Source: Nephrocerus scutellatus
Lineage: Eukaryota; Arthropoda; Insecta; Diptera; Pipunculidae
Assembly: GCA_947095585.1 (NCBI GenBank)
Contig: OX352763.1
Coordinates: 20,571,462 to 20,635,461, forward strand
Direction: 5' to 3'
DNA: 64,000 nt
Part shown: in pieces, positions 20,885 through 31,894 of the stretch
How the letters are laid out: every line of letters begins with the position of its first letter
Numbering within the stretch: the first letter of the stretch is position 1
The notes under the pieces: model-generated
The model's input: only the letters and a program-made list of their open reading frames with translations
Told to the model about the DNA's origin: nothing
The model's database searches: none
Translations under genes and position numbers: made by a program

Positions 20885-21775
20885 CTGGAATTCTCATATG
20901 AAGTTCACCATCGAACGCGCCACTAAGGCCTTGTGGGCCAGTAGACGCCCATATGGTAGAACTTGAGGTCTAAGTCCTAAAATGGTACTTTGGATGTGCA
21001 CAATGATGGTGAGACTCATTATCACGTACGCGGCCGAATCATCTTTTGGTGATCGAGAGTTCTTGAATGGAAAATGGAGTTGGAGCTGGTATCTTTGGAC
21101 CCAGCATCAAAGTCTCGATACCAATGAGTTTTACCCATTCCCATGTTTTTTTTAGTGTGGAAATCCATGCCATTGAGATCTGCGCCAGAATTAACGTTAA
21201 TAATGTAATAAAGGACGCTAGAATGTATATATTTTCAGATAGCCAGGCAGCACTTAAAGCGCGGTCGTCCAATATAATGGACTCGATATCAGTCGAAAAC
21301 TGCTACGATGCACTGCAATCTCTTGCCAGACACAACAAAGTCAAACTCGGTTGGGTCACTGGTCATCAAATAATTTCCGGCAACGAATCTGCACTATCTA
21401 AGCCTGGCTCGTTCATAGGACCTACTGTGGTGTCAACTGGGCCGCCGCCACAGGAAAACGTCTCGAGACTGGGGCCATCCAAACAATTATTCAGGCCTAT
21501 TTCCTAATTTTCCATAGGGAAATACTTAATATAAATAGGGATGACATTAGGAAGCTGGTGGGTCTTTGTGGCTTGCGCTGTCACCTTTACAAAATTGGTG
21601 TGAGCTCAGGGACATAATGTAGGTTCTGTTCGGAGGATGATGAGTCATCCGAGCATATTCTCTGCGATGCCCAGCACTACTTTGGTTAAGGAGACTTAGT
21701 TTTCATAAGGAAATATGCTCGACAGCGGAGTTGAGAAATTCTGCCACTAAGGACGTACTATCCTTCACTAGTTGT
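20885..21775 (+). pseudogene. I-group LINE, RT C-terminus, RNase H and zinc finger (remnant)
   Basis: Begins RATKALWASRRPYGRT and WMCTMMVRLIITYAAE (end of RT). RNase H follows: MENGVGAGIFGPS, AIEICARINV, YIFSDSQAALKA (catalytic D in FSDSQ), ENCYDALQSLARHNKVKLG and WVTGH....GNESA. Then come LCGLRCHLYKIGV and a finger with CRFCSEDDESSEHILCDA. The opening catalytic aspartate region reads with a shift, and the frame after GNESA is rearranged. A sister copy lies at 43085-44060. 5'-truncated and inactive; RNase H after RT marks the I/R1/LOA group. Confidence 0.85.
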
Positions 21776-21779
21776 TATT

Positions 21780-22100
21780 TAAATTAGCGCACGCTTCAAC
21801 GGATTTGGAGAGTCTTAAGGTTTGATTTTGATATTAGCCTCGAATACATAGTTTTCGGGATCGCTGATATGAATAGCGTTGTTAAGACAGATGTTGGTCG
21901 ACGGGTTGTAGGGTTGTATGATGGTTTTTTTAATTAGCGCACGCTTCAAGGAATTTGGCGGCCCTTTCTTAGGGTTTTGGGGGTGGGGTCGCTGAGGTTG
22001 TTGATGTGAGTACTGTAAGACAGAGGTCTGATGTTATATGGTGATTTGTGTATTTGTAAAATTGTGCACTCTTCAATGATTGGAGGGTAACTGACGAGCT
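21780..22100 (+). repeat. tandem repeat, ~150-bp unit, two to three copies
   Basis: The marker word attagcgcacgcttcaa occurs at 21785 and 21937, each followed by ggatttgg/gaatttgg, a gggttttg-type stretch, gtcgctga and aagacagatgttgg/aagacagaggtctg. A weaker third start (ttgtgcactcttcaatgatt) lies at 22061. It begins right after the LINE 3' end and may be tandem 3' UTR sequence or a local satellite seed. Confidence 0.7.
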
Positions 22101-23920
22101 GTGTGCACTATTAATATGCACTAAAAATTCTTCTGGAGAAAGTGGGCGTTTATACAATTGTCTGTCACAAAAGAACAGTTCTATTTACATTTATTAAAGT
22201 CCATATAATACCCTGTATATAAATTTAAGCTGTGTGAAATATTACTGCATATTTTGTCATACTTTTCAGCTTTGAAACTGGCAATTCTGTCCCTTCTTGC
22301 GTCTGTCTTGCGTTTATACAACAAATTATAACTTGTGATGTTTTCCCACAATAAATCAGCAATCTACATGTTTCCCAACTTCTCGCACAGTAAACGTTTA
22401 TCTCTTCCATGCTGTGGATAATTCTCACACGAAGTAAATTTCATCAACACTACTACAACCACAACAGCACTCTCCTCCGTAATAATTGTAATTAATCGAA
22501 AACAAATTTATGCAAATTGCACAGTAGGGACCGGCTGGAAGGAATTCAAGCGTTGTAATGAGCCCTTATCGCTTTGGCATAGGGGCTCTCCTGCTATAGT
22601 ACTCATAACCCAACAATTTCCGTCTCTTCCACAAAAAATCTCTTCCAGGAACTCACGGTTTGCTATGTAACTGCGCAAAATCGTCAGGCAGTTTAATTTT
22701 CATAAATTAATTTCACGTTGAATTTTTGACACCTTTTATGGAATTTATACTATCGCCAGGAGTAAGGCGGTGGTAGTGGTAGTCATCCTTCGAGCTTAAC
22801 TTTTCATGGCTGGTTGCTCAGCTGCCAAGTCAGATAAAATCGCTCACAGCTAATGCAATAAAATGAGCTCAGAAATTGTTTCGGGTGTGCCGATTGGACA
22901 TTCTGAAGAAGAACCAGAAGAACCTGATTTACAACCAGATAATTCTTGGACAACTGATAATTACGTACTCGTACACACAAATGACACGTGTATTTGCTGA
23001 ACTAATTTTGTGTCTTTCTTGGTAAATCCTACTAATTGGGGTGCAAGTTCTCTTCCCTCATCCCCTCCTCCTATCGAAATTAGTAAACTTGGCCATCACT
23101 GGTTCTTTTCCAGTAATAGGAGCGAGCAAATGTTCAAGATTCATCAAGGCCATCGCTTAAGTTACAAAGAATTACAAATTTGGTATAGAAAGATTCCAAT
23201 TTGCTTGTCAAACTTGCTTTACTACTTACCCCGTAGAACGATAGGACATTCGCCAGCTGGAGTCATTACCGCGTACTGTTCCTTGCTTAAGTCGATTGTC
23301 CTTGTTCGAAACTAACTTTAACAACCTGCTGAAAGTCACGTTCCTTGCAGATGACGTGCGGGCGGTGGTCATACATAGCATGTACTCTCATACCTATTTA
23401 TTTTCCTGCGTTCAATTGAGCCAGGAACTTAAGTTTGTGCCGTGGACGAACGTGCGAGCTACAGTCGTAGATGGGGCGCGCTGGCAAAAGATGTGTACTA
23501 ACTCACTTTTTTCATATTAGTGACTCCTACGTGTACGGCGTATGTGACTTTCAGAGGAAACTTTTTTTGTTGTACATACAACACTGCTACATTTTGATAT
23601 TTTCTTTTTCTTGTTCTTATACTTATTCCTTTAGATACTTTTTTTGTTGGGAAATTGTGACTTGTCACAAGGTTTCTAATGCTTTCATCAATATTTGTGT
23701 CCTACTATCACCACCTCTGATTATAGGACTAGCTTGGCTTTCAAACCTGTAAGTCTTTCAAAATATTGCCACTCGCAATATTCGCTTTTTCATTTTTATA
23801 TTTAGCTCTATAACCGGGGTCCAGTCTCCAGTCCTACATAAAATCTCAAACAACTTCCACGGTTGATAGGAAGCCGAGAAAAGTCATTGGTGATTAGCAG
23901 GGCTTCAAATGGCTTATATC
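22101..23920. other. no gene recognised
   Basis: Mostly A/T-rich sequence with scattered short open frames, the longest about 100 codons at 23010-23315. That frame has no signal peptide, domain or coding bias I can point to. No repeat family recognised. Confidence 0.45.
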
Positions 23921-23924
23921 TGAC

Positions 23925-24055
23925 CAATATGCAACTTATTAAAGTGCTCTTCCAATCGCTCTAAGATGCCTTTGAGATCGGCGATCAGATTACTATCTTT
24001 GTCTTTGCAGCATAAGTGATCGGGCTGGTCTCCTTCAAAGAAAGGTTAATAACCT
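23925..24055 (-). pseudogene. possible RTE-like LINE linker fragment
   Basis: A minus-strand frame reads KDKDSNLIADLKGILERLEE followed by HFNKLH. Linkers between endonuclease and RT in RTE-like LINEs carry '..G.L.TD...VL..W..HF..LLN'. The match in order is suggestive but the segment is only about 40 codons, with nothing on either side to support it. Confidence 0.35.
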
Positions 24056-24670
24056 AAAATACCTTAACAAAATTATTACGAAACCTGGTCGGCCAGGATT
24101 GAACTTCGATTGGCAATTACCGTAAGAAGGAATTGTTTTTTGGAAAATCTAAATGAAGGCTACAAGTGGAGAAATAAAAGGCGACAGCAATAAAAATATT
24201 AAAGGAAGCTGCGCTGAATGACTAAATGACTATCGGCTATACCATTCATAGAATGGCATAACTAAACTAGTCTATCGTTTTTTAGTTTATAATATAACTG
24301 TTGAGGTTAGTTTACAAAAAAGAGAACATTATAAAGTTTTGATGAGCGAAACAACCCTATAATTTTCTAGATATTATGCATAGGCTAACATAACCATTTT
24401 TTTACCATTTAGTTATGTATAATAAATAACAATACACATTTTATATAACAACATCTTATTTAATAAGTTTGTCTTTTCTTCTTTCTAGCCAGGGGGTGCA
24501 AGTGCAATCCCTTGCCACCAGTTTGATGGGCGGATTAACTTATTTCCAATTACAGCCGCCAACATATTGACGCTGAATTTGTGTTTAAATGGTGGCTGTC
24601 TCCTTCTGTTTGGACTCTCCGCAGCCCATGTAAGAAGACTGAGAACATTTGTGATCCCATCCCTTGTAAC
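24056..24670. other. no gene recognised
   Basis: A/T-rich, no open frame of note, no repeat recognised. It directly precedes a SINE copy. Confidence 0.45.
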
Positions 24671-24674
24671 ACCG

Positions 24675-24905
24675 TGGACGCCGTGGCTCAGTGTAAAAGC
24701 GCTTGGCTACTGAGCCAAGTAACACCAACAAGTTTTTTTTCACGGTGTCCCAACTCTCGCGAATGGGTGACAAACGTTCCGAGTGTAATAACTTGTCGCG
24801 GAAAGCGCAGGTCCCTTCCATTTGTGTCCACAAATATTACATACACAACACAAATGGTCGCGAGAAGCTAGGCATTGGACCGCAATGGTCTGTCGTGCCT
24901 CATAT
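24675..24905 (+). mobile_element. tRNA-derived SINE, most complete uninterrupted copy
   Basis: Head ggacgccgtggctcagtg with a box A-like TGGCTCAGTGT. Body cacggtgtcccaactctcgc and gacaaacgttccgag. Then gtgtaataacttgtcgcgga, gtcccttccatttgtgtcca, aacacaaatggtcgcgagaa, gctaggcattggaccgcaat and ggtctgtcg. Box B is poorly kept. This copy reads straight through the point where the LINE at 16.4-20.5 kb interrupts its sister, and lacks the 36-bp GCCGTTCGG segment of that copy. Non-coding; mobilisation presumably by a LINE partner. Confidence 0.85.
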
Positions 24906-24909
24906 AGCA

Positions 24910-25110
24910 ACCGCTGCTTTCCCTGTGGATGCACATGCAAGATAGGTCAAATATCTGTGAATCAATTAAAAATATCCACAATAAGTATGAAGAGAAAAGT
25001 CTTCCCACAACTAGCAGGACCAGTGAATAACAGCTGTACCGGGTGTGGGTTTTTTATGTTAACAACCATATAGCTACTACCAAAGTTAAAACAAAATTTT
25101 TTTTTCTCTT
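24910..25110. other. no feature recognised
   Basis: Short unique stretch between the SINE and a dispersed repeat. Nothing supportable. Confidence 0.4.
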
Positions 25111-25119
25111 TTTAATTTC

Positions 25120-25395
25120 CTTACGCGCTTCACACGCCACACTCCAGACATCACAAATTACGTCATCGCAAGCCGAGCGCTATACAATTGTTTAAAAACA
25201 TGACTCATAAAATTATGATTGGTAGAAGCCGATATTTATACCAGTTCCACTTTTCCTTGCATTACACGCGCCACAGTCGACGCGCGACACGCGTCACACA
25301 CGGAATATCAAAAATGTTGTGTAAGATATAGCTGCTCACGAAATTTCAGCTCTCTAGGTGGTGTGAAGAAAGGTCAAAAACTAACGACTTCACTT
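25120..25395 (+). repeat. dispersed repeat related to 6010-6240
   Basis: The order cgcgccaca, cgcgacacgcgtcacac, cggaatatcaaaaa, aagatata, ctcacgaaatttcagctctc, taggtggtgtgaag and aaaggtcaaaaac parallels gcgccacacc, gagacgtatcacacgcagaa, tacaaaattc, ataaaatctcagct, agatcgtgcagaagg and aaaaaggacc at 6085-6200. Overall identity looks modest. An earlier gcttcacacgccaca near 25128 suggests more than one unit. It adjoins the 15-bp minisatellite. Confidence 0.5.
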
Positions 25396-25398
25396 TTT

Positions 25399-25578
25399 GT
25401 TAACGCGTAAAAAGTTAACGCGTAACAAGCTAACGCGTAACAAACTAACGCGTAACAAGCTAATGCGTAACAAGTTAACGCGTAACAAACTAACGCGTAG
25501 CAAGTTAACGCGTAACAAGCTAACGCGTAACAAGTTAACGCGCAACAAGCTAACGCGTAACAAGTTAACGCGCAACAA
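25399..25578. repeat. 15-bp minisatellite, 12 units
   Basis: Exactly twelve units of GTTAACGCGTAACAA from 25399 to 25578, with substitutions concentrated in the first two bases (GT, GC or AC) and a few in GCGT. Each unit holds ACGCGT and is nearly self-complementary around it. Because 15 is a multiple of three and the stop falls in only some frames, three of the six frames stay open across the array and look like proteins (KLTRN, LLRVN and CYALT repeats). No frame extends far beyond the array, so I treat them as artefacts. Confidence 0.95.
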
Positions 25579-25579
25579 A

Positions 25580-27420
25580 AGTTAGCAATCGATTTCACTC
25601 CCCATAAAATTTTTGAGTAATTTTTTTCTATATATGAAAATCGATTTTTAAGGTTTACTCCTTAAGTTAATATTTTTTCTTATTTTATAAGTTATTTAAT
25701 TTTTCTTAAAACCTTTTTTATTGGCACTTATTTTATTAAGACTTATCCCATAGACCGTCAGGTGACGACATGCCGACTGTAGCTCCTTTACATGTGTAGT
25801 TTATTATGATTCTATGTATATATATACTATGTAGCAAAGTTTGGCTATTTCGACTTCAGTCGCACAACATTATTTCCATTAATGATATCCCTAAGGCACA
25901 TTAGTTCTGTGTACGTGTTCGGAGATTGTTGAATCTTTTTCGAATTACACTAAATAAATTATTAGCAGATGTACGAATACATGTGCAGTGCCAAGTGATC
26001 CCGCAGAAAGGACATGTGCTGCGTTTGCAAATGTATTCTCTTTTCTGTCAGATTGGGGTCTGATTGTGAGCGATTTGTTTGCTTAGTGAGTTCAGTCTGA
26101 TTGTGAATAAATTTGTGAAGGATTTTTTGTAGATGTTATTTGCGCATATGAGGGGCATCGAGAAGAAAAATTGTCCATTCTTTATTACCAAAACTACTAT
26201 CATAGTCCCAAATTTCTACTCTGGTTATCTAGTCTTAAAAATAGCTTTGAGTTTTTATACGTTCCGTCACGTGTCCAATGGCGAAATCTGATCAGTTTCT
26301 TCTCTACCCAAGAATTCCTACCAAAATGTTTCCAATACCTTTTTTTTAAAAAGTTTGCTAATTCCGAAAAATTCTTTCAGAGTTATGAGAATTATGAGAG
26401 AGAACGCTGTCATAACATGGACGCTGATGTAATAGCATGCACCTAACGATTGAATGCCAATAGGAATATATATGACAGCCAATTCCAAGTTAAGTCCACT
26501 TTATCTCACAGCATACGCCTATTTGGCCGGTTTAAATGGTTTCAGTGCATTATCTTGCAACAAACGCGCAGCATCCCATCACCGCTCAACGCACAACCAT
26601 CTGGAAGCTGGTTGCTGGATAAGTCCAGCGTTAAGGAAGGAAGAAAAATGAAACTAATTTACCCGAACTAGCGAACTCTTCTCAATTCAGCTGCGACTGT
26701 CCGCACCATCAGTTATTGAGCCCCCTCCCTCTAACGCGGCGTTAACAACGTAATCGTCATACTGTGAATGAGGTTGGCCGGGCCGGCCTTGGCTTGAATT
26801 TTGTACTACACGACGACGCCGAATGCAAAATTTACTTTGTTGCACGCCATGAGAACGAGAGTATCGGCGTAGTCTTCTCTGCCATTCCTTGTATGCAAAG
26901 CACAGATAGGCATTTATTCACTGCTTAAGCGATATTTAACGGTCTAATTAAGATATCAAAATGTCCGTCCGTTCATATCGAGCGGGAGAGTGTGCCATGC
27001 GGTTCCATGCTCGCTGTGCTACTTTGACACCGAGTTATAGGTTCCGACATTTCGGTTTACTATGTATCCTATGAATAGTTATTGAGAGCTAATGTTGATG
27101 ATGCCGTACATTCATTAGTGAGAGCCTTGCATTGTTGCATTGCCATTGGAAAGTCGACTGGGCTTTATCTCGGTTTTCGTTTTTGCTGCTTTTGATGGTA
27201 ATGTTGTAACGGGAACCTTGTCAGTTTGCTGCACAAATGAGTACGTTGCGAATTGAAGGTGATTCTAAATTAAAATAATTTCCAAACCTAGGCATTTACG
27301 GTGCAGACGATGTTTTCAAAGTAGTATGTTTGTATTCCTCGAAGTATACGCTGAACGATTATTAGGATTGATTGGTTTTTTTTTTTTTTTTGTTTTGAGA
27401 CACGCAAAAGTTCAGTAAAG
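25580..27420. other. no gene recognised
   Basis: Unique-looking DNA. The open frame at 26171-26446 (91 codons, rich in F and Y) has no motif. The section 26680-27240 is less A/T-rich, but no exon or RNA structure could be supported. Confidence 0.45.
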
Positions 27421-27424
27421 CCTC

Positions 27425-27720
27425 CTTAACTCTTGGCGTCCTGATCTACGTCATCCTTCTCGCAACCGTGACCCTTAAAGCCTACCGCAAAGGACTTTTC
27501 GGGTACGATCCACCTTGTATATTCCAGTTAAATGTCTTGCCCGCCGGAGCCTATAATTCCTATCATGTCGATAAATCGACCGATCTCATCATTATAGTCC
27601 CCAGAATCGTATTTTCTCACTTACGGGGCCAACAATTTTTCGTAGGACTTTCGTTCCGAACGCAGCCAGCTGCTTGGATGTTATGGTTAAACACTACTAC
27701 AGAAAATGGTTCGTGAAGAA
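27425..27720 (-). pseudogene. RTE-like LINE (family A) C-terminal fragment
   Basis: The + strand text cctaccgcaaaggactttt, then cttgcccgccggagcctata and ggggccaacaatttttcgta, matches the copy at 49086-49290 (cctaccgcaaaggactttcc, cctgcccaccagagcctacc, ggggccaacaattctccgta). Coding would be on the minus strand, in the AGHLARM...GRIYGTRQ part of the C-terminal domain. It is shorter and more diverged than the other two copies, with no open frame left. Confidence 0.75.
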
Positions 27721-28055
27721 CCGAAGTGATTTCTTCAGACGGAACAGAACAGACGGTTAGCATGACTGCCTACCGGCAAAGAGTGGGTACTACTGTAGAG
27801 TAGAGGTCTCTTTTCGCTTTTCTCGGCCGTTGTCACTATTTATTTTTCTGAAATTGTTAGGAATTTTATTGGCACTGAAAAACTAAAATAAGAATTTTAA
27901 TATATATCGAGCTATTAATGTATGTACATATTTCTTTATATCTTTTATTATGTTTATTATTATATATACACACATGTCGGTTTATGTTTTTCTATAAGTT
28001 TCGACGGCCCTATGTTCGGTTGTTGTTAAAAAAAAAAGCTAGTTTGCAGATATTG
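27721..28055. other. no gene recognised
   Basis: A/T-rich spacer containing TATA-type dinucleotide runs (27900-27970). Nothing further. Confidence 0.4.
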
Positions 28056-28060
28056 GTACT

Positions 28061-28136
28061 AGGGCACATATAGGAATCGAACCTCCTACCTACTGCATGG
28101 CAGACGGAGGTCTTAACCATCGTGCTATTGTACTAC
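28061..28136 (-). mobile_element. tRNA-like sequence (SINE head or tRNA pseudogene)
   Basis: On the minus strand, TAGCACGATGGTTAAGA resembles box A and GGTTCGATTCC is a perfect box B, about 40 bases apart as in a tRNA. The T arm pairs only partly and the acceptor ends do not pair, so it is not a working tRNA. The GGTTAAGA and AGGAGGTTCG words recall the SINE head at 16290-16325, but I did not find the SINE body next to it. Confidence 0.55.
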
Positions 28137-28289
28137 ATGACTGGTGTCTGTAATTTCTGTAATATGTCGTCTGTACTATTTCTTATGAATATGGTGTGTA
28201 ACATAGCTGGTTTACTGCATGCGATAGACCAACTTCGTTACAAGTTACTTATCAAACTATATATATAATACCCTCTTTGTCGTTGCAGT

Positions 28290-28870
28290 AAATACAACGC
28301 GTCGTATATTGACTTTTTGGTAGAACTTCGGCACCTGGTGCGGTACTATTCGAGTTGACGGAGGATATTCGTCGTCCAGGCTGCCTTCATTCGCCGGTGA
28401 ACTGTTTGTTCATATCATCTGCGCTCTTTATATTCTTCTTCACGTGCCCGCTTTCTATTAGATTTGGCATTGCTCGGTAAGCAACATTCTTATGTTCACT
28501 CGCTAGCTTACATTCGTCAACGAACCAGTCATTACGATCTCTACGACTACGTCCTAAGATGGAGTCAGCAGCACTAGTGACTAAAGGCGTGTCCATTTCA
28601 CTTCTACGCACGGCATCACAGACACAGGGCATTTAAGGCGCGTCCTATCGCTTGAACGTAGTTGTTTCTGGTCTCTGTTGATCCAATCCGCGCTCAGACC
28701 ATCACATCAACTACGTTGGAACTTCTGTGCGTTCGTACCTTCAACAGGTTCCGGTTGTGGCCTTGGTCTATCAAGACGTGGTCTACCTGGTTGCGAGTGG
28801 CGCGCTCCATCCGGGGATACCCAGGTGGCTTTGTGGATAATTTTACGCGCAAACCTTGTTTTTTTTCCTG
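28290..28870 (-). pseudogene. RTE-like LINE: endonuclease C-terminus and linker (remnant)
   Basis: Minus strand, in order: FARKIIHKATWVSPDGARHS, HVLIDQGHNRNLLKVRTH (after a shift), RSSNVV and SDHHLV-like codons in a shifted frame, then RRDRNDWFVDECKLASEHKN and AYRAMPN. The order 'HK.TW.SPDG...NQIDH.L......L..VR..R......SDH.L' closes the AP endonuclease domain of RTE-like LINEs, and 'WFD.EC......KN.AY' begins the linker. Several frame changes show it is dead. The RT is not present next to it. Confidence 0.75.
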
Positions 28871-28874
28871 CCAT

Positions 28875-30780
28875 CATCCAGGTGTATTGGCATGTTCTGC
28901 CTGATAGCGGAATTTTGGTAATTATCGCCGTTTTACAATCTGTAGAAATGTTTTTTCCATGTTCTCAGCACTGACTGTTATTCCCCTATCAGGGGTCCTT
29001 TATTCTCTTGACAGATTTAAGGCTTTGACATGTTCTTTTTTTCTTAGTAAAACTTCCGAAAATTACTCCTGAAGTCCGCATTATCTCTTAGTGCCTTTGA
29101 TCGCGCAAATTTCTTGCTCTTTCTGTTAACTTTGGAAGAGTCGGTGTTCCTTTTGAGATTATGTACTCGTACAGCCCACGAGCAGCCCTAATCCTTTTTT
29201 TCGGAACCGTTTACAGTATGTCTCTTGTTTTGATGCATGTATATTCCTTCATTCGTCATCGATCCAGAGGTTACTTTGTGATTGTCGGGTGAAATCTAGT
29301 CTCTGATGGCTTGCTGGCAGCGTAAACACTGGTCCTTGGCACTTGATCTTGGCGGTTGAAGTTGTGGTAAATACGTTCGGCATTTGATTTCTTAGTGATA
29401 ACCTTCACAAATTTGCAAACAATACACCTCACAAAGTCCTAATCGACATTCTTTTGGAGTTGAGTTAACCTCAGTTAACATCAGCATAAGTATCATTAAC
29501 AAAGTTTGCCTGATTGGATTGATTTTATTTAATTACTTGTAACTTAGCTTAACAACGTTAAGGTGACATAAGATTCTGTCCAAAAAATCATAGTTCCATA
29601 ATACACAATTGTAACAGCAGCAATTCCAACAAGTAAAACTCCTGTTTTGACTTTTCATTCATTCATGATCATTACAATCAGCAGAGGGACGATGACGGCG
29701 GTAAAGAAAACCCATTAGTCTGGCTCTGACTCTGACTTTGACTCCAACTGTGACTCTGTGCAAGTACCTATACAATAAATGCAATATGTACGTGAATAAT
29801 ACTAATGATAATAATAATAATAATAAAAATAATAATAACACTCGCACGTCCTTCTGTCCATTTGTTCAAAAAATTGCACATTTTAGATAAGACACGAAAC
29901 GGCTGGACAGTGCCAGTGCAACGCAAAAGCAATAAACTATGATACTACGCCTCGACTCGACTCGACTCAACGCGCCTATCCTCCTTTCATATCTTAAATG
30001 TGTGCACCCGGGCGCACCAGCAACATTTAATAGCAATAAAGCAATAAAGTGGCAATAAATCAACTTAATTAACTGAAAATCAATTCATAAATTATGCGCA
30101 CAATCGCGCGCATTCGCCAAACCGGCGCTGTAATCTTACAATGTGCCAACGCTTGCTCACTCGCTCACTGGCCGTTTATTAGGTGATGGAAGTTACGGTT
30201 AAGTCATCAGTATACAAGGCTGCTGTTTATCATGTAAAACCACATCATGGTACCAAGGATACGAGTTCCTTGTATGTACCTTTCGATAAAGACGCAGACC
30301 TTAGTCATATGTTTCCATGTAAAGCTTGAGTGGTGGCGTAAAGGCGGCGGCGTCTGCCTTCCACACCACGGCTGATGAAAATTCAATTTCAAATAGAATC
30401 ACCACACTGAGCATGTGCGCCCAGTTTAAGATTTTTTGCAATCAGATTTAAAGTGCTAATGGAATGTCTTAATGTCGTTTGATCATCCTCGGTCTTCGTG
30501 GTATGTATGCGTCTTCTACTCAAAATTGTATTGTTACGAAAATGTAAATAGAAATATTATATTGCACTGTACATACTCGTATAAGTATAAACTTTTTATT
30601 GAATTGTATAAGAATTAAGAAAATGTCAAAAATTGCAATCATCATGGCATATATTTAGGCTCAGTAATATTGTATATACATGTAAAGCTCAGTAATATTG
30701 TGTATATAAGTTATATGTTCGCTACATAAACGTATGTAAACTTATATATAAATCGAATATAACAGCTATACGTGTATTTA
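28875..30780. other. no gene recognised; (AAT)n microsatellite near 29802-29839
   Basis: Contains an impure AAT run and a run of CGACT pentamers (29946-29968). No coding or RNA feature seen. The section 29000-29470 has mixed composition and might be old LINE sequence, but I could not match it. Confidence 0.45.
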
Positions 30781-30784
30781 GAAA

Positions 30785-31130
30785 AAGTATAGCAGTACTA
30801 GCTGTTCCCGGATGCTTCAATACCCACACAACTAAAACCCTTCCACCAGTCCCCAACTGTCCACTGACACCACTACCCACACCATACGTGTTCGAATCGT
30901 GAGTTATTTCGCGAGTTCATACATAAATCCCATGAAAAAAATTCATTTTCAGTTTTTCCAGAATTTTCTAATTTTCCTGGCAACATTTCAAATTTTTCTT
31001 ATTTCTATAACCTTACCCAGACTGTTACGAACACTACGAAAACAAGTGAGCCAAATCGGTCGAGCCGTTTAGCCGCAAAAACATAACATGTAGACAGAGT
31101 TACTTTCACATTTATAATAGTAGCATAGAT
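30785..31130 (+). repeat. dispersed non-coding repeat, copy 1
   Basis: Starts near tactagctgttcccgg, passes a C-rich stretch of cccac/cacc words, then tcgaatcgtgagttatttcg, cgagttcatacataaatccc, ttttccagaattttctaatt and aaatcggtcgagccgtttag, and ends gttactttcacatttataat. The block at 57835-58200 has the same order of words, and 12076-12280 has the last part. There is no ORF. It may be a SINE-like or other non-autonomous element. The ends are not marked by clear repeats. Confidence 0.7.
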
Positions 31131-31424
31131 GTTCTGGTATTTTCTAGCTTGTTCTCCAAGAATAGAACCTACTCGAAATTATGGATTAGGTATAAATACT
31201 CCACATTTTATCGCAGTAAGTTAGTTATTTCTTGAACTATTATAATAATGAACTAATAGGCAACAATAGTAGAAATACTTAAATAAATTGTATGAAATTT
31301 GGTGGTAACCTCCGAAAAGCTAAAACTATTTTTTTAAGAATAAAGGCAAAAAGAACTAATTTGGTCTTAACACGAATGCTGCTTGGAGCCCCGTTTTTGA
31401 TAATAGAGTGCTTTTTTAATTTTT

Positions 31425-31880
31425 CCTTGGACCAGTAGAAGAATCTGACATAATCCGTGTTATTTCTAACTTAAAGCCTAAACTTTTATGCGAATCGGAT
31501 GGGATAAGTAACGTGTAGTTTTAAATAAAATTAGTCATCTCTAGTCTGCTCCCTATTTGATTAATAAATGCTTCGAAAGTGGTGTAGAATGCCTAAAATA
31601 CTGCATTGATTGTACAGGTGCATAAAAAAGGTGACAGTAGTGATCCAAAAAACTACATATCTCTTTTAGTTTTTTCGAAAATTTTTGAGGAAATGATCAA
31701 AAAGAAAACGATATACTTTTTAGAAAAACAACCAAACTGCTTAACGATTTTCGTCAAAGGCAAGTCCACCGAGAACGCTAAGGTGTTGTTTTTGGAGAAC
31801 ATTTATGAAGGACTTGCAAAAGGACTTGAACATAAGCATTTAATGAAAATACTCGCCCATTCATAATGACATTCCAACTG
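31425..31880 (+). pseudogene. Jockey-like LINE reverse transcriptase fragment
   Basis: The frame FFLGPVEESDIIRVISNLKP then CESDGIS is followed by IVQVHKKGDSSDPKNYISLL, VFSKIFEEMIKKKTIYFLEK and GKSTENAKVLFLENIYEGL. This is the N-terminal half of an RT: 'D.IS...L', 'P.HKKGD..D..NYRPISLLP..SK..E..I...' and 'GFRKG.ST..A'. NYRPISLLP has lost a segment to become NYISLL, and stops occur upstream. Catalytic motifs A-C are missing. Different in type from the L2-like RT that follows it. Confidence 0.8.
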
Positions 31881-31894
31881 TCTGCTCTATAGAC

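Noticed and set aside
25399..25578. CRISPR-like array
   Set aside because: Units are 15 bp with no unique spacers between them, in eukaryotic-looking DNA; this is a minisatellite.
25374..25598. Three overlapping open frames encoding pentapeptide repeats
   Set aside because: They arise only because the 15-bp minisatellite is a multiple of three; none extends meaningfully beyond the array and there is no start or context for a gene.
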